A stretch of 18,139 nucleotides of DNA, from positions 1-18,139 of the forward strand of contig CANQEB010000015.1 of NCBI GenBank assembly GCA_947594085.1. Direction: 5' to 3'. The notes under the pieces are model-generated. The model did no database searches and had not been told where the DNA came from. It saw nothing but the letters and a program-made list of their open reading frames with translations. The position numbers were made by a program, and so were the translations under genes. The DNA is from an uncultured Lachnospiraceae bacterium (GTDB taxonomy: Bacteria; Bacillota; Clostridia; Lachnospirales; Lachnospiraceae). Every line of letters begins with the position of its first letter. Within the stretch, counting starts at the first letter, position 1. Shown here one piece after another: positions 6,498 through 15,600 of this stretch.

Positions 6498-8897
6498 ATG
6501 CGCTACGGATATTTCGACAATCAAAACAGAGAATATTGCATTGACCGCGTAGACTTGCCGGTATCCTGGACAAACTATATCGGTGTGGAGGACATGTGCG
6601 GTGTATTCAACCACACGGCGGGGGGATATCTTTTCTATAAGACGCCGCAGTATCATCGGATCACACGCTTTCGACCGAACGGGGTGCCGATGGATCGGCC
6701 GGGACACTATGTGTATCTGAGGGATGAGAAAGACGGAGATTTCTGGAGTGTCTCCTGGCAGCCGGTTGGGAAGCCGCTTGATCAGGCGAGTTATCGCTGC
6801 AGGCACGGGATGTCCTATTCGGTCTATGAGTGTGAATATCGCGAAATAAAAGCCTCGCAGAAATTGATGATCCCGCTCGGGGAGGCGGTGGAACTCTGGG
6901 ATGTCAGGATAAAAAATGAGGGTTCCGACGAACGAAGGCTCAGCGTTTTTTCCTACTGTGAGTTTTCCTTCCACCATATCGACATGGACAATCAGAATTT
7001 TCAGATGAGTCTGTATGCGGCGGGCTCATCTTATCAGGATGGCATCATCGAACACGACTTGTTCTATGAGGAAGAAGGATATCAGTATTTTACGTCGAAT
7101 TTTGAACCGGACGGCTACGACTGTGTGCGCGATCGATTTATCGGAACCTATCGGACGGAGTCCAATCCGCTCGCGGTGGAAAGCGGGATTTGCAGTTCTT
7201 CTTTTGAGAAGGGTGGAAATCACTGTGGAGTATTGCAGAAGAGGCTGACGCTGCAGCCGGGAGAGGAAGTAAGGCTGCTCTTTTTGCTGGGCGAGGGAAG
7301 CAGAAAGGACGCTGTACCTGTGAGGGAAAAGTACAGGGATCCGGCGTGCGTGGATCGGGCGGCAGACGAGCTTCGGGCCTACTGGGAGGATAAATTTGCA
7401 AGATTGCAAGTGCGGACTCCGGATAAGAATATGGACACGATGCTCAACACATGGAATCTCTATCAGGCAGAGGTCAATATCATGTTTTCACGGTTCGCGT
7501 CGTTTATTGAAGTCGGCGGAAGGACCGGGCTCGGTTATCGAGATACGGCACAGGATGCAATGACGATTCCGCACTCAAATCCGGAAAAATGCAGGCAGCG
7601 CATCGAGCAGCTTTTGAACGGACTTGTGTCAGAAGGATACGGGCTTCATCTGTTTGATCCGGCGTGGTTTGAGCCGCAGAAGGAAGAGAGCCCCTTTGCT
7701 TCCCCAACCGTGATCCCGGTGCCGGACGAAAAGGACCGCATACACGGTCTGAAGGATGCCTGCTCGGACGATGCGCTCTGGCTGATTCCAGCGACTGCAG
7801 AATATGTCCGTGAGACCGGGGATGAGGGTTTCCTGGACAAGATGATCGGATATGCGGACGGCGGCGAGGGTACGGTCTACGAGCACATGAAGCGTATTCT
7901 TGATTTCTCAGCGCGGCAGGTCGGTGTGCACGGGGTCTGTCTCGGGCTGCGCGCAGACTGGAATGATTGCTTGAACCTGGGCGGCGGGGAGAGTGCGCTG
8001 GTGTCTTTTTTGCATGTGTGGGCACTGGAGCATTTTCTTGAGCTTGCGAAGAGAAAAGGACGGCAGGAGGATGTAAAGACATACGGAGCGATGCGGCAGA
8101 GGGTAATGGAAGTGTGCCGAAGCGTTCTCTGGGATAAGGAATGGTTCATCCGTGGGATCACGAAGAGTGGTCGCAGAATCGGCACGTCAGAGGACCAGGA
8201 AGGGAAAATTCATCTCGAGTCGAACGCGTGGGCGGTGCTTTCCGGTGCTGCGACACGCGAGCAGGGGATCGCGGCCCTCGACAGTGTTGACCGCTATTTG
8301 TACACGCGATACGGACTTATGCTGAACGCGCCATCCTACACAGTGCCGGATGCGGAGATCGGTTTTGTGACACGTGTCTATCCGGGGGTAAAGGAGAACG
8401 GAGCGATCTTCAGCCATCCCAATCCCTGGGTGTGGGTAGCGGAATGCAGGCTTGGCCGAGGTGACCGTGCGATGAAATTTTATCAGGCGTTGTGTCCGGC
8501 CGGACAAAATGATATGATAGAAACAAGAGAGGCTGAGCCCTATTCTTATTGTCAGTTCATCATGGGAAAGGACCACACAGCATTTGGACGCGCGCGCCAT
8601 CCGTTCATGACAGGCAGCGGAGGCTGGGCGTACTTTGCGGCGACGAGGTATATTCTGGGAATCCGTCCGGAGTTTGACCATCTGACGGTTGACCCCTGCA
8701 TTCCGGCCGAGTGGAGTGGCTTTGAGGCAGTGCGCAGATGGCGGGGGGCCATCTATCGGATTCATGTGAGCAATCCGGAGAAGGTAATGCACGGTGTGAG
8801 ACAGATTCTGGTGGATGGTCGGGAAGCACAGGTAATTCCTCTGTTTCCGGCAGGCACAGAGCATGAAGTGGAAGTCATCATGGGCGCTGGATCCTAG
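6498..8897 (+). CDS. N,N'-diacetylchitobiose phosphorylase (GH94)
   Basis: A 799-residue cytoplasmic enzyme expected to split (GlcNAc)2 with phosphate into GlcNAc-1-phosphate and GlcNAc. The ATG at 6498 has AAGGAGG 7 nt upstream; a GTG at 6492 is in frame but too close to the ribosome binding site. Length and sequence closely follow the Vibrio chitobiose phosphorylases from end to end. Matches include the N-terminus MRYGYFDNQNREY, RPGHYVYLRD (67-76), SWQPVGKPLDQA (86-97), NHCG (241-244) and GGRTGLGYRDTAQD (340-353). LRADWNDCLNLGGGES (484-499) carries the likely general-acid Asp490. KENGAIFSHPNPW and AEPYSYCQFIMG near the C-terminus are also family features. Cellobiose phosphorylases of the same family are more distant over these stretches, as far as I can recall. 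The gene is preceded by an attenuator-like leader and followed, 249 bp later, by a hexose-phosphate mutase gene that could use its product. Confidence 0.92.
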   Translation: MRYGYFDNQNREYCIDRVDLPVSWTNYIGVEDMCGVFNHTAGGYLFYKTPQYHRITRFRPNGVPMDRPGHYVYLRDEKDGDFWSVSWQPVGKPLDQASYRCRHGMSYSVYECEYREIKASQKLMIPLGEAVELWDVRIKNEGSDERRLSVFSYCEFSFHHIDMDNQNFQMSLYAAGSSYQDGIIEHDLFYEEEGYQYFTSNFEPDGYDCVRDRFIGTYRTESNPLAVESGICSSSFEKGGNHCGVLQKRLTLQPGEEVRLLFLLGEGSRKDAVPVREKYRDPACVDRAADELRAYWEDKFARLQVRTPDKNMDTMLNTWNLYQAEVNIMFSRFASFIEVGGRTGLGYRDTAQDAMTIPHSNPEKCRQRIEQLLNGLVSEGYGLHLFDPAWFEPQKEESPFASPTVIPVPDEKDRIHGLKDACSDDALWLIPATAEYVRETGDEGFLDKMIGYADGGEGTVYEHMKRILDFSARQVGVHGVCLGLRADWNDCLNLGGGESALVSFLHVWALEHFLELAKRKGRQEDVKTYGAMRQRVMEVCRSVLWDKEWFIRGITKSGRRIGTSEDQEGKIHLESNAWAVLSGAATREQGIAALDSVDRYLYTRYGLMLNAPSYTVPDAEIGFVTRVYPGVKENGAIFSHPNPWVWVAECRLGRGDRAMKFYQALCPAGQNDMIETREAEPYSYCQFIMGKDHTAFGRARHPFMTGSGGWAYFAATRYILGIRPEFDHLTVDPCIPAEWSGFEAVRRWRGAIYRIHVSNPEKVMHGVRQILVDGREAQVIPLFPAGTEHEVEVIMGAGS

Positions 8898-8912
8898 AGC
8901 AGCACAGCTGTA

Positions 8913-9058
8913 TGTGAGGCGGATGGCGGGAAGCTCACAGAGCGGTGCGCTAGATGAGGACAACGACTTGCATCTGTGAGGCGGATGGCGGGAAGTTCAT
9001 AGAGCGGTGTACTGGATGAGGACAACGACCTGTATCTGTGACGGCGGATGGCAAGAAG
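8913..9058. repeat. 62-bp tandem repeat, about 2.4 copies
   Basis: Two full units (8913-8974 and 8975-9036) match at 55 of 62 positions. A partial third unit (9037-9058) has one inserted C. Each unit starts TGTGAGGCGGATGGCGGGAA and contains GATGAGGACAACGAC. All seven differences between the full units are transitions. The period is not a multiple of three, so it does not encode a single-frame peptide repeat. It fills most of the spacer between the phosphorylase and mutase genes; weak similarity may extend a few bases upstream of 8913. Confidence 0.92.
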
Positions 9059-9075
9059 ACTACAGAGGAATAAGG

Positions 9076-9150
9076 ATGAAGATGCGGCGGGGCGAAACGG
9101 TATGGCCCTGGAGGCCATATAAGCTGTACGGGAGAAGGGAGCAGCCATGA
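9076..9150 (+). CDS. Candidate 24-residue upstream ORF coupled to the mutase gene
   Basis: An ATG at 9076, with GAGGA at 9065-9069 ahead of it, opens a 24-codon ORF (MKMRRGETVWPWRPYKLYGR plus EREP-like end) rich in Arg, Lys and Trp. Its TGA (9148-9150) overlaps the ATG of the mutase gene as ATGA. The arrangement would allow translational coupling or a leader-peptide role. It also contains the hairpin at 9101-9119. I do not recognise the peptide, and a short chance ORF is a real alternative. Confidence 0.25.
   Translation: MKMRRGETVWPWRPYKLYGRREQP
9101..9119 (+). other. Short perfect hairpin just upstream of the mutase ribosome binding site
   Basis: TATGGCC and GGCCATA pair over 7 bp around a 5-nt loop CTGGA. 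There is no T-run, so it is not a terminator. It ends 28 nt before the mutase ATG, where an mRNA hairpin could affect ribosome loading or mark an RNA processing site. Confidence 0.4.
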
Positions 9151-10562
9151 TACAATTTGGAACGGGCGGTTGGAGAGCCGTGATCGGGGATGAGTTTACA
9201 CGCCAGAACATTCATCTTCTGGCAAAAGCGATGTCGGTGAAAATGAAAAAAGAACAGGTGGCGGATGAGGGAATCGTGATCGGGTATGATCGGAGATTCC
9301 TGTCCAAGGAAGCGGTTCGCTGGGCTTGTGAGGTCTTTGCCGCTGAGGGCATACATTGTATGTTTGTAAACCGTTCTTCCCCCACGCCGCTTATCATGTA
9401 TTATGTGGAGAAACATAATCTGCACTACGGAATGATGGTGACAGCCAGCCACAATCCGGCGATTTATAACGGATTTAAAGTGTTTACATACGGAGGCAGG
9501 GATGCGAGCGAGGAGCACACGAAGGAGATTGAAGCGATTGCGGCTGAAATCGAAAAGAGTGGAAACATCGCGGCTCTCGACTATGACAAAGCGTTGGAGC
9601 AGGGGCTGGTGACAGAATTCAATCCACTCAATGAATATCTGGACAACATTATTGAAAACATTAATATGAAGGCAATCCGCGACCGCGGTTTACACATTGT
9701 GCTTGATCCTATGTACGGTGTTAGCCAGACTTCAATCAAGACGATTCTCTCGACAGCGCGCTGTGAGGTTGACTTGATCCATGAGACACATGACACGCTG
9801 TTCGGCAGGAGAATGCCTGCGCCAAGCCGTGATTCTCTGACAGAACTGTGTAAGTACGTGACGGAGATGGAGTGTGATCTTGGAATTGCCACCGACGGAG
9901 ACGCAGACCGGTTGGGTGTTGTGGATGACAAGGGACGCTATCTCACGGCGAATGATATTCTGATGCTCTTGTATTATTATTTGCTACAATACAAAGGATG
10001 GCGCGGACCTGTGGTGCGAAATGTAGCTACCACCCATATTTTGGATCGCATGGCGGAATCCTTTGGAGAGGTCTGTTACGAGGTGCCGGTGGGATTCAAG
10101 CATATCTCATCCAAGATGCAGGAGACAAATGCACTGATTGGAGGCGAGTCTTCTGGCGGCTTGACCGTGCGCGGACATATCAACGGCAAGGATGGAATTT
10201 ATGCGGCCTCTCTTTTGGTAGAGATGATTGCAGTGACAGGAAAGAAGCTTTCGGAGTTGGACGAAGAGATTCATGAGAAGTATGGCAAAACATGGATGGA
10301 AGAGCGGTCTTACCGCTTCCCGGTCGAGCGCACACAGAAATTAAAAAATATTCTGTATGTAGACCGAAAGCTTCCGGAATTTCCCTATGAGATTGAAAAA
10401 CTATCGTACATGGACGGCTGCAAGGTGTATTTCAAAAACAACGGTTGGATTATAGCGAGGTTTTCCGGGACGGAGCCTTTGCTTCGCATTTTCTGCGAGA
10501 TGGAGCGCCGGGAGGAGGCGGCAGAGTGCTGCGATATATTCCGAGAATTTTTGCAGTTGTGA
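9147..10562 (+). CDS. Alpha-D-phosphohexomutase (phosphoglucomutase/phosphomannomutase family)
   Basis: A 471-residue enzyme that moves a phosphate between the 1 and 6 positions of a hexose through a phosphoserine. The ATG at 9147 has AAGGGAG at 9135-9141. The four family signatures are present in order: phosphoserine loop TASHNP (Ser101), metal loop DGDADR (250-255), sugar-binding loop GGESSGG (332-338) and phosphate-binding FSGTEPLLRI (439-448). The start FGTGGWRAVIGDEFT is typical of the PGM-like branch of the superfamily. Substrate preference cannot be read from these motifs. Its place after chitobiose phosphorylase suggests it turns GlcNAc-1-phosphate into GlcNAc-6-phosphate, or works on glucose-1-phosphate. 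This is inference from context. The stop codon lies at the first base of the repeat array that follows. Confidence 0.93.
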   Translation: MIQFGTGGWRAVIGDEFTRQNIHLLAKAMSVKMKKEQVADEGIVIGYDRRFLSKEAVRWACEVFAAEGIHCMFVNRSSPTPLIMYYVEKHNLHYGMMVTASHNPAIYNGFKVFTYGGRDASEEHTKEIEAIAAEIEKSGNIAALDYDKALEQGLVTEFNPLNEYLDNIIENINMKAIRDRGLHIVLDPMYGVSQTSIKTILSTARCEVDLIHETHDTLFGRRMPAPSRDSLTELCKYVTEMECDLGIATDGDADRLGVVDDKGRYLTANDILMLLYYYLLQYKGWRGPVVRNVATTHILDRMAESFGEVCYEVPVGFKHISSKMQETNALIGGESSGGLTVRGHINGKDGIYAASLLVEMIAVTGKKLSELDEEIHEKYGKTWMEERSYRFPVERTQKLKNILYVDRKLPEFPYEIEKLSYMDGCKVYFKNNGWIIARFSGTEPLLRIFCEMERREEAAECCDIFREFLQL

Positions 10563-10734
10563 GCGACGCGCAGGCCCGGAAATGACACACAAGAGTTCGG
10601 AAACAACACGCAAGTTCGGGAACAACACGCAGGCCCGGGAGCAATATGCCGGCCCGGGAACAACACGCAAGAGTCCGGAAACGACACGCAAGTCCGGGAA
10701 CAACATGCAAGCCTGGGAGCGACGCGCATATACG
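10560..10734. repeat. Degenerate tandem array, nine units of 19-21 bp
   Basis: Nine consecutive units begin at 10560, 10579, 10600, 10619, 10638, 10657, 10678, 10697 and 10716. Seven are 19 bp and two (10579, 10657) are 21 bp because of an extra AG or GA. The consensus is close to GGAACAACACGCAAGCCCG, with variable last five or six bases. The array starts inside the mutase stop codon and fills the spacer to the kinase gene. The period is near two DNA helical turns. The open frames it creates on the minus strand are repeat artefacts with no credible start site. Confidence 0.92.
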
Positions 10735-10810
10735 ACCGCAACGTCTCGAACACCGGAGTAGTCTGGCGCACGGAATTTTCTGAGGTGCATCATAAAAAGG
10801 GGGATCAATT

Positions 10811-12586
10811 ATGAAAGGCAGACAGTATTCGATGAAATGGAAAGTGATTCGGATTTTGCTTGCCTGTTGGCTGATCCCCCTCGCTTTTTTTGGAATACTT
10901 GGCGTTTATATCGGCAATAATCACCGGGACATGACGGCAGAGAACTATCTGAGTCAGCTGAAATTCAACAATAAGATCTGTGTAGAACGGTTGGACCGTG
11001 CGGTGGCGGATTCCAGGCAGGCATCCTACGACGGAGAGCTCTTGAACACGCATGAAAGATATCAAAAAGGAGAGCTGAGCTACGATGCCGCGTACAAAGA
11101 TTACACGGGCTATCTGAACGCGAAATATCAAAAGAGCAGCGCGATTTCCAGCGCGGTTCTTTGGTTTGAGGATGACAAAGAGCACTTTTGCAGCACATAT
11201 AGCGAGGCCGGAGGCGGTACATATCAGCAGCTTCGAAATTATTGGGAGCGAGATCATGAGGCAGTGGCGGAGTATGCCATGCAGTTGGGCACTTCAATCG
11301 GCTTTCTTGTAAAAGAGAATGTACTGTATCTGGTCAGGAACTTGGTGGACAGCCGCTATCAGACACAGGGGACATTAGTATTTTGCCTCAACCAAGGCTA
11401 TTGCTTTGACAGTGTGGCACAGTTTCCGGTACAGGACGATGTCTGCGTCTGGATCAATGAAGAAGAGCCACTACTGTGCGGAGAAGATGAGGCGGAGGAG
11501 TGGGAGAAGCAGTATGAGGCGATGAAGGAGAAAGGGGAGAGCTATCGGTGGGTTCGCGGGCAGCTCTGCGTGACGGACACGGCACGAGGCGACAGCTACC
11601 ATATTCGAGCGGCGATGGCGATTCGCAGTGATGTGTCAATGTTTCCATTTTATGGTTATCCTTATGTGTTGGCGGTGCTGTTGTTTTCCCTTGTCCTGAT
11701 GATGATCGCTGTGCTGAATACATTCCGCCGCGAGGTGACATCGCCGGTGGAGGTGTTGAGCGAGGGCATGCGTCATATTGAACAGGGGGAGTTGGGCTAC
11801 CAGATCAACGAGAAGATGCACAATCTGGAATTCGATTATTTGACGAGCGCGGTCAATCGCATGTCGGAGAACCTGGAGCAACAGATTTTGAAGAGCTATC
11901 AGGAGGAGATTGCGCTGCGCGAGGCCAGGATTATGGCGCTGCAGTCACATATCAATCCGCACTTTTTAAATAATACGCTGGAGATCATCAATTGGGAGGC
12001 CCGCCTTGAGGGCAATGAGAAAGTCGGAAAGATGATAGAGGCATTGTCGAATGTGATGGATGCCGCACTGGACCGCGGGAAACGGCCGGAGGTGCCGCTC
12101 AGAGAGGAGATCGGATACGCGAATTCCTATCTGTATATCATGAAAGAACGACTCGGAAATCGTCTGACGGTAAACATCGAAATTCCGGAGGAGCTGATGG
12201 GTTGTCCGGTGCCGCGCCTGATCCTGCAGCCGCTTATCGAGAATGCAATTGAGCATGGAATCATACCGAATAGAAGCGGGATTGTTTTCGTGCGGGGATA
12301 CCGAGACGAAATGTATCTTTATCTTGAGACGGAGAACGATGGAGGGCTCTCACAGGAGGACAGGGATCGCATCGCCAGACTGCTGGATATAAATTATAAC
12401 ACGAGCAAGGAACCGGCAGGAAACATGGGGATTGCCAATGTGAACCAACGCTTGCATATCTTATTTGGGGAACCGTGTGGGCTCGTGATCGAAGAGAAGG
12501 ATGGGAAGGTGACAGCCCGCTTGACGATCCCCTGGAAAGGGAAGGACAACGATTCCCATGACGGTCCGATGGAAGGGAAAACGTGA
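10811..12586 (+). CDS. Sensor histidine kinase, YesM/LytS family
   Basis: A 591-residue membrane kinase. The ATG at 10811 is preceded by AAGGGGG at 10797-10803. Transmembrane helices lie at about 12-34 and 282-303, framing a large extracytoplasmic sensor domain (about 35-280) with no recognised fold. A HAMP-like linker (about 304-358) and a short coiled coil follow. The His-kinase domain has its probable phosphoacceptor His384 in QSHINPHFLNNTL. The ATPase part carries LQPLIENAIEHG (N box, 472-483) and GNMGIANVNQRL (G box, 537-548). Such kinases normally pair with an AraC-type YesN response regulator and control sugar ABC transporters. None is adjacent here, as the next gene is convergent. Its place between sugar genes suggests carbohydrate sensing. 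Confidence 0.92.
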   Translation: MKGRQYSMKWKVIRILLACWLIPLAFFGILGVYIGNNHRDMTAENYLSQLKFNNKICVERLDRAVADSRQASYDGELLNTHERYQKGELSYDAAYKDYTGYLNAKYQKSSAISSAVLWFEDDKEHFCSTYSEAGGGTYQQLRNYWERDHEAVAEYAMQLGTSIGFLVKENVLYLVRNLVDSRYQTQGTLVFCLNQGYCFDSVAQFPVQDDVCVWINEEEPLLCGEDEAEEWEKQYEAMKEKGESYRWVRGQLCVTDTARGDSYHIRAAMAIRSDVSMFPFYGYPYVLAVLLFSLVLMMIAVLNTFRREVTSPVEVLSEGMRHIEQGELGYQINEKMHNLEFDYLTSAVNRMSENLEQQILKSYQEEIALREARIMALQSHINPHFLNNTLEIINWEARLEGNEKVGKMIEALSNVMDAALDRGKRPEVPLREEIGYANSYLYIMKERLGNRLTVNIEIPEELMGCPVPRLILQPLIENAIEHGIIPNRSGIVFVRGYRDEMYLYLETENDGGLSQEDRDRIARLLDINYNTSKEPAGNMGIANVNQRLHILFGEPCGLVIEEKDGKVTARLTIPWKGKDNDSHDGPMEGKT

Positions 12587-12602
12587 GATTTTGCTGATGA
12601 AA

Positions 12603-12639
12603 ACAGCCCGTGCGGAGATTCATTCCGGACAGGCTGTTG
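12603..12639 (-). terminator. Terminator between convergent kinase and surface-protein genes
   Basis: AACAGCCCGTGCGGA (12603-12617) pairs with TCCGGACAGGCTGTT (12625-12639) over 13 of 15 positions around a 7-nt loop. On the minus strand the stem is followed by a TTTT run, so it mainly serves the surface-protein gene that stops at 12668. The plus-strand side has only TTGTTG, so for the kinase gene it would be weaker. Confidence 0.75.
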
Positions 12640-12667
12640 TTGAGATATCTGCTGTCAGCTGAATAGG

Positions 12668-15600
12668 CTATTTGATGACGGTGATTTTACAGATTACCTT
12701 TTTCTTTCCTGCAGTCACCGTGATTTTGGCGGTGCCTTTCTTTTTGGCCTTTACTACACCTTTTGCGGTCACAGTGGCTACTTCCTTGTTGGATGACTTG
12801 TAAGTGATCTTCTGGCTGCAGCCGGTTGGAGCAAGTCGGGGCTTTAGCTGGAAAGAGGTCCCTTTGCGTAGCTTTTTCTTTGCCGGAACATGCTTAATCT
12901 TTTTGACTGCTGCCGATTTTACCTTCACTTTGACGACAAATTTTTGATTTCCGGATTTTACCGTGATCTTCGTAGTTCCCTTTCGGATGCCTTTTACAAC
13001 ACCCTTTGCGGACACCTGAGCCACTTTTTTGTTGGCACTTTTGTAGGTTATTTTTTGCTGACTGCTGATTGGTTTGAGAACCGGCGCCAGTTTGAGCTTC
13101 TTCCCGGCCGTGAGAGTGATTTGTTTCTTTAGACCGGAAATGCCTTTCGTCTTCACTTTAGCTACTTGTACTTTGACGGTCATGACCGCGGTCGCGCCGC
13201 TCTTTGTGGTGACGGTGATATCTACAGCTCCGGTTTGCTTTGCCGTTATTGTGCCGTTCTTGGAGATGACGGCAATCTCTGGATCGCCCGACGACCAGGA
13301 CACTACGCAATCATCCTCCTGCAGTCCCGTTACAAGTGATTGCACAGAGACTTTTTCTTTAATTTGGAGCGGCAGATTGCTCACCGACAGTGTCACTGTT
13401 CCATTCAGCTTTGGAATCACCGCGTCCTGTATCACTCCGCACAGAGAGCAGGTGTGCCTCTTTAGACCATCGGCAAAGATCGTCGCTTCGCGTACAATGG
13501 TATATGCGCCATATTCATGTCCGGTGGCCGGAATTACCGTCGTTTTTTCATCTCCGCAACGCGAACATTTTTCCAGACGGGCACCTTCTCTCGTACATGT
13601 GGGAGGAGTCTCCTTGACTAGTTCGTACTCGTGTCCGCTAGCCGGAACCGCTGACGATCTTTCATCTCCGCAATGCGAACATTTTTCCAGAAGGGCGCCT
13701 TCTGCCGTGCATGTGGGGAGAGTCTCTTTGACTAGTTTGTAGTCGTGTCCGATTGCCGGAAGCACGGTTTCTTGTTCTTTGTCTCCACATACAGAGCATT
13801 GTTGATACATCCAGCCGTCTTCCGTGCAGGTGGGCATTTGTTTAATAAAATGATAATCATGTTCGGCCGGTAGTTCTTTGATTATCGAGTCGCCACAGAT
13901 AGTACATGTTTCTTTTGAATATCCAGGCTCCGTACATGTAGGATCTTTGCTGTTCGCAGGATCGGGATCTTTCTCATAGTTGTGCCCGAGCGCAGGAAGT
14001 ATGATTTCTGTTATTGTTCCGCATTCCGTACACTGCTCCTTGAGATAGCCATTCTCTGTACATGAAGGTTCCACTTTCTCACCTAACTGTTCATATGTAT
14101 GTGTATGGCAGTGCAGGTTTATCTCCAGAAGCACATCTCTTTCGCCCTTTTTCTTTTTGTACCCGGTAGCATAGACGAGTTCTATTGTTTCCGGAACCTG
14201 ACCATCTGAAAAGGAAAGGATGCCATTCTCCAGTTCTCCTTCCTGTGTCAATAATATCAAGTTTCCTAAAACACTTTTTTCCGTGCAACTATCAGACAAA
14301 AATTCTTCTCTGGTAAGGCGTATAAGATTAGAATTTCCGATATATTCATTCAGGTTTGCCTGGTAGACATTCTCAGTTTTGACCAGGTTTACGACCATAT
14401 TTTGTCCGGAGCAGTTCGGCAATGCGGTGGTTGTGGTTATGGAAAGATTGCTCAGATTCAGACTCGTGATCTGATTTCCGCTGCAGTCCAACGTCTGAAG
14501 CTGTCTATTGCTGGTGACGTCAAGACTGGTCAGCGCGTTGTTTGCACATTCGAGCTGCCGCAGATCCGGGTTGGTGGAGAGGTCCAACTTGGTGATCGCA
14601 TTATTATTGCAGATCAATCCCTTAAAATAACTTTTATTGTTGATTTGCAGGCTCGTGAGCTTGTTGTCTGCGCAGTTCAATATGTTCACTGCGCTGTCCT
14701 GATTCGCATTCACGTTAAGGACACCTGTGACGTCCAGTTCGGTCAGCTGATTCTGCTGGCATTCAAGCCATTGCAGATTGGTCGCCCCGCTGACATCCAA
14801 GTCGGAGAGCTGATTCGCGCTGCAGAACAAATATTGCAGGTATTGGTGGTCTGATGCGTCCAACGTGGTCAGGCTGTTTTGGCTGCAGTCCAGCCACGCC
14901 AACCGTGTGTTCCCGCTGATATCGAGCGCCTGCAGCTGATTCTGGGCACAGCGAAGATCCTGTAGATTTGAGTTTCGGCTGAGGTCCAGGGCCTTGATCT
15001 GATTGTTGGAGCACACCAGAGAAAGGAGCGCGGTATTCTGCCTCACATCCATGCTGCCGAGCAGGTTTCCCGTACAGGTCAAGATGGTCAGCTTCGTATT
15101 CCTGCTCACGTCCAGAGCCGTCAGCTGGTTGGTGTCACAGTAAAGTCCCGTGAGCTTGGTAAAATATGCAAGTCCTGTCAGATCGCTGATCTTTTTCCCA
15201 ATCACGTCGATCTCCGTGACAGCTGCAATCTCCGCCGTGCTAAGACCGCCGCTGCCGTCTGTATCAAATTTTTTTGATAGGTAGGAGCGGAAGGCTTCAT
15301 CCGGAAAATGTGCCGCGTCGAGCGTCACTTCGGACTGATCAGCGTCCGCAATGGGCGCTGTGCCCCACGAATCAGTGGCATTTTCCGGCAAATCAATCGC
15401 AGGGATATCCGGTGTATCGGACAGATCGACGGTCCATTCGTTCTCTGCTGTGTTTACGGCTTCCGGAAGCGTGTCTGCAGCGGGCTCGCCGGACTTTGAT
15501 GCGTCCGCGCCCAAATCGACGATATCCGATTCCGCTGTATAGTCCACAGGCTCCTCGGATTCTGTCAGCACTATGACCGCCTCTGCTCCGTCATCTTCCT

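Noticed and set aside
10560..10734. CRISPR array
   Set aside because: Units are contiguous and degenerate, with no unique spacers of constant length and no cas genes.
10385..10808. Minus-strand open frames with repeated CSR/LFP segments over the 19-21 bp array
   Set aside because: The peptide repetition simply mirrors the DNA repeat; several frames are open at once and none has a good start.
14402..14854. 150-codon plus-strand open frame opposite the leucine-rich repeats
   Set aside because: It arises from the periodic LRR coding sequence on the other strand; there is no ribosome binding site or domain.
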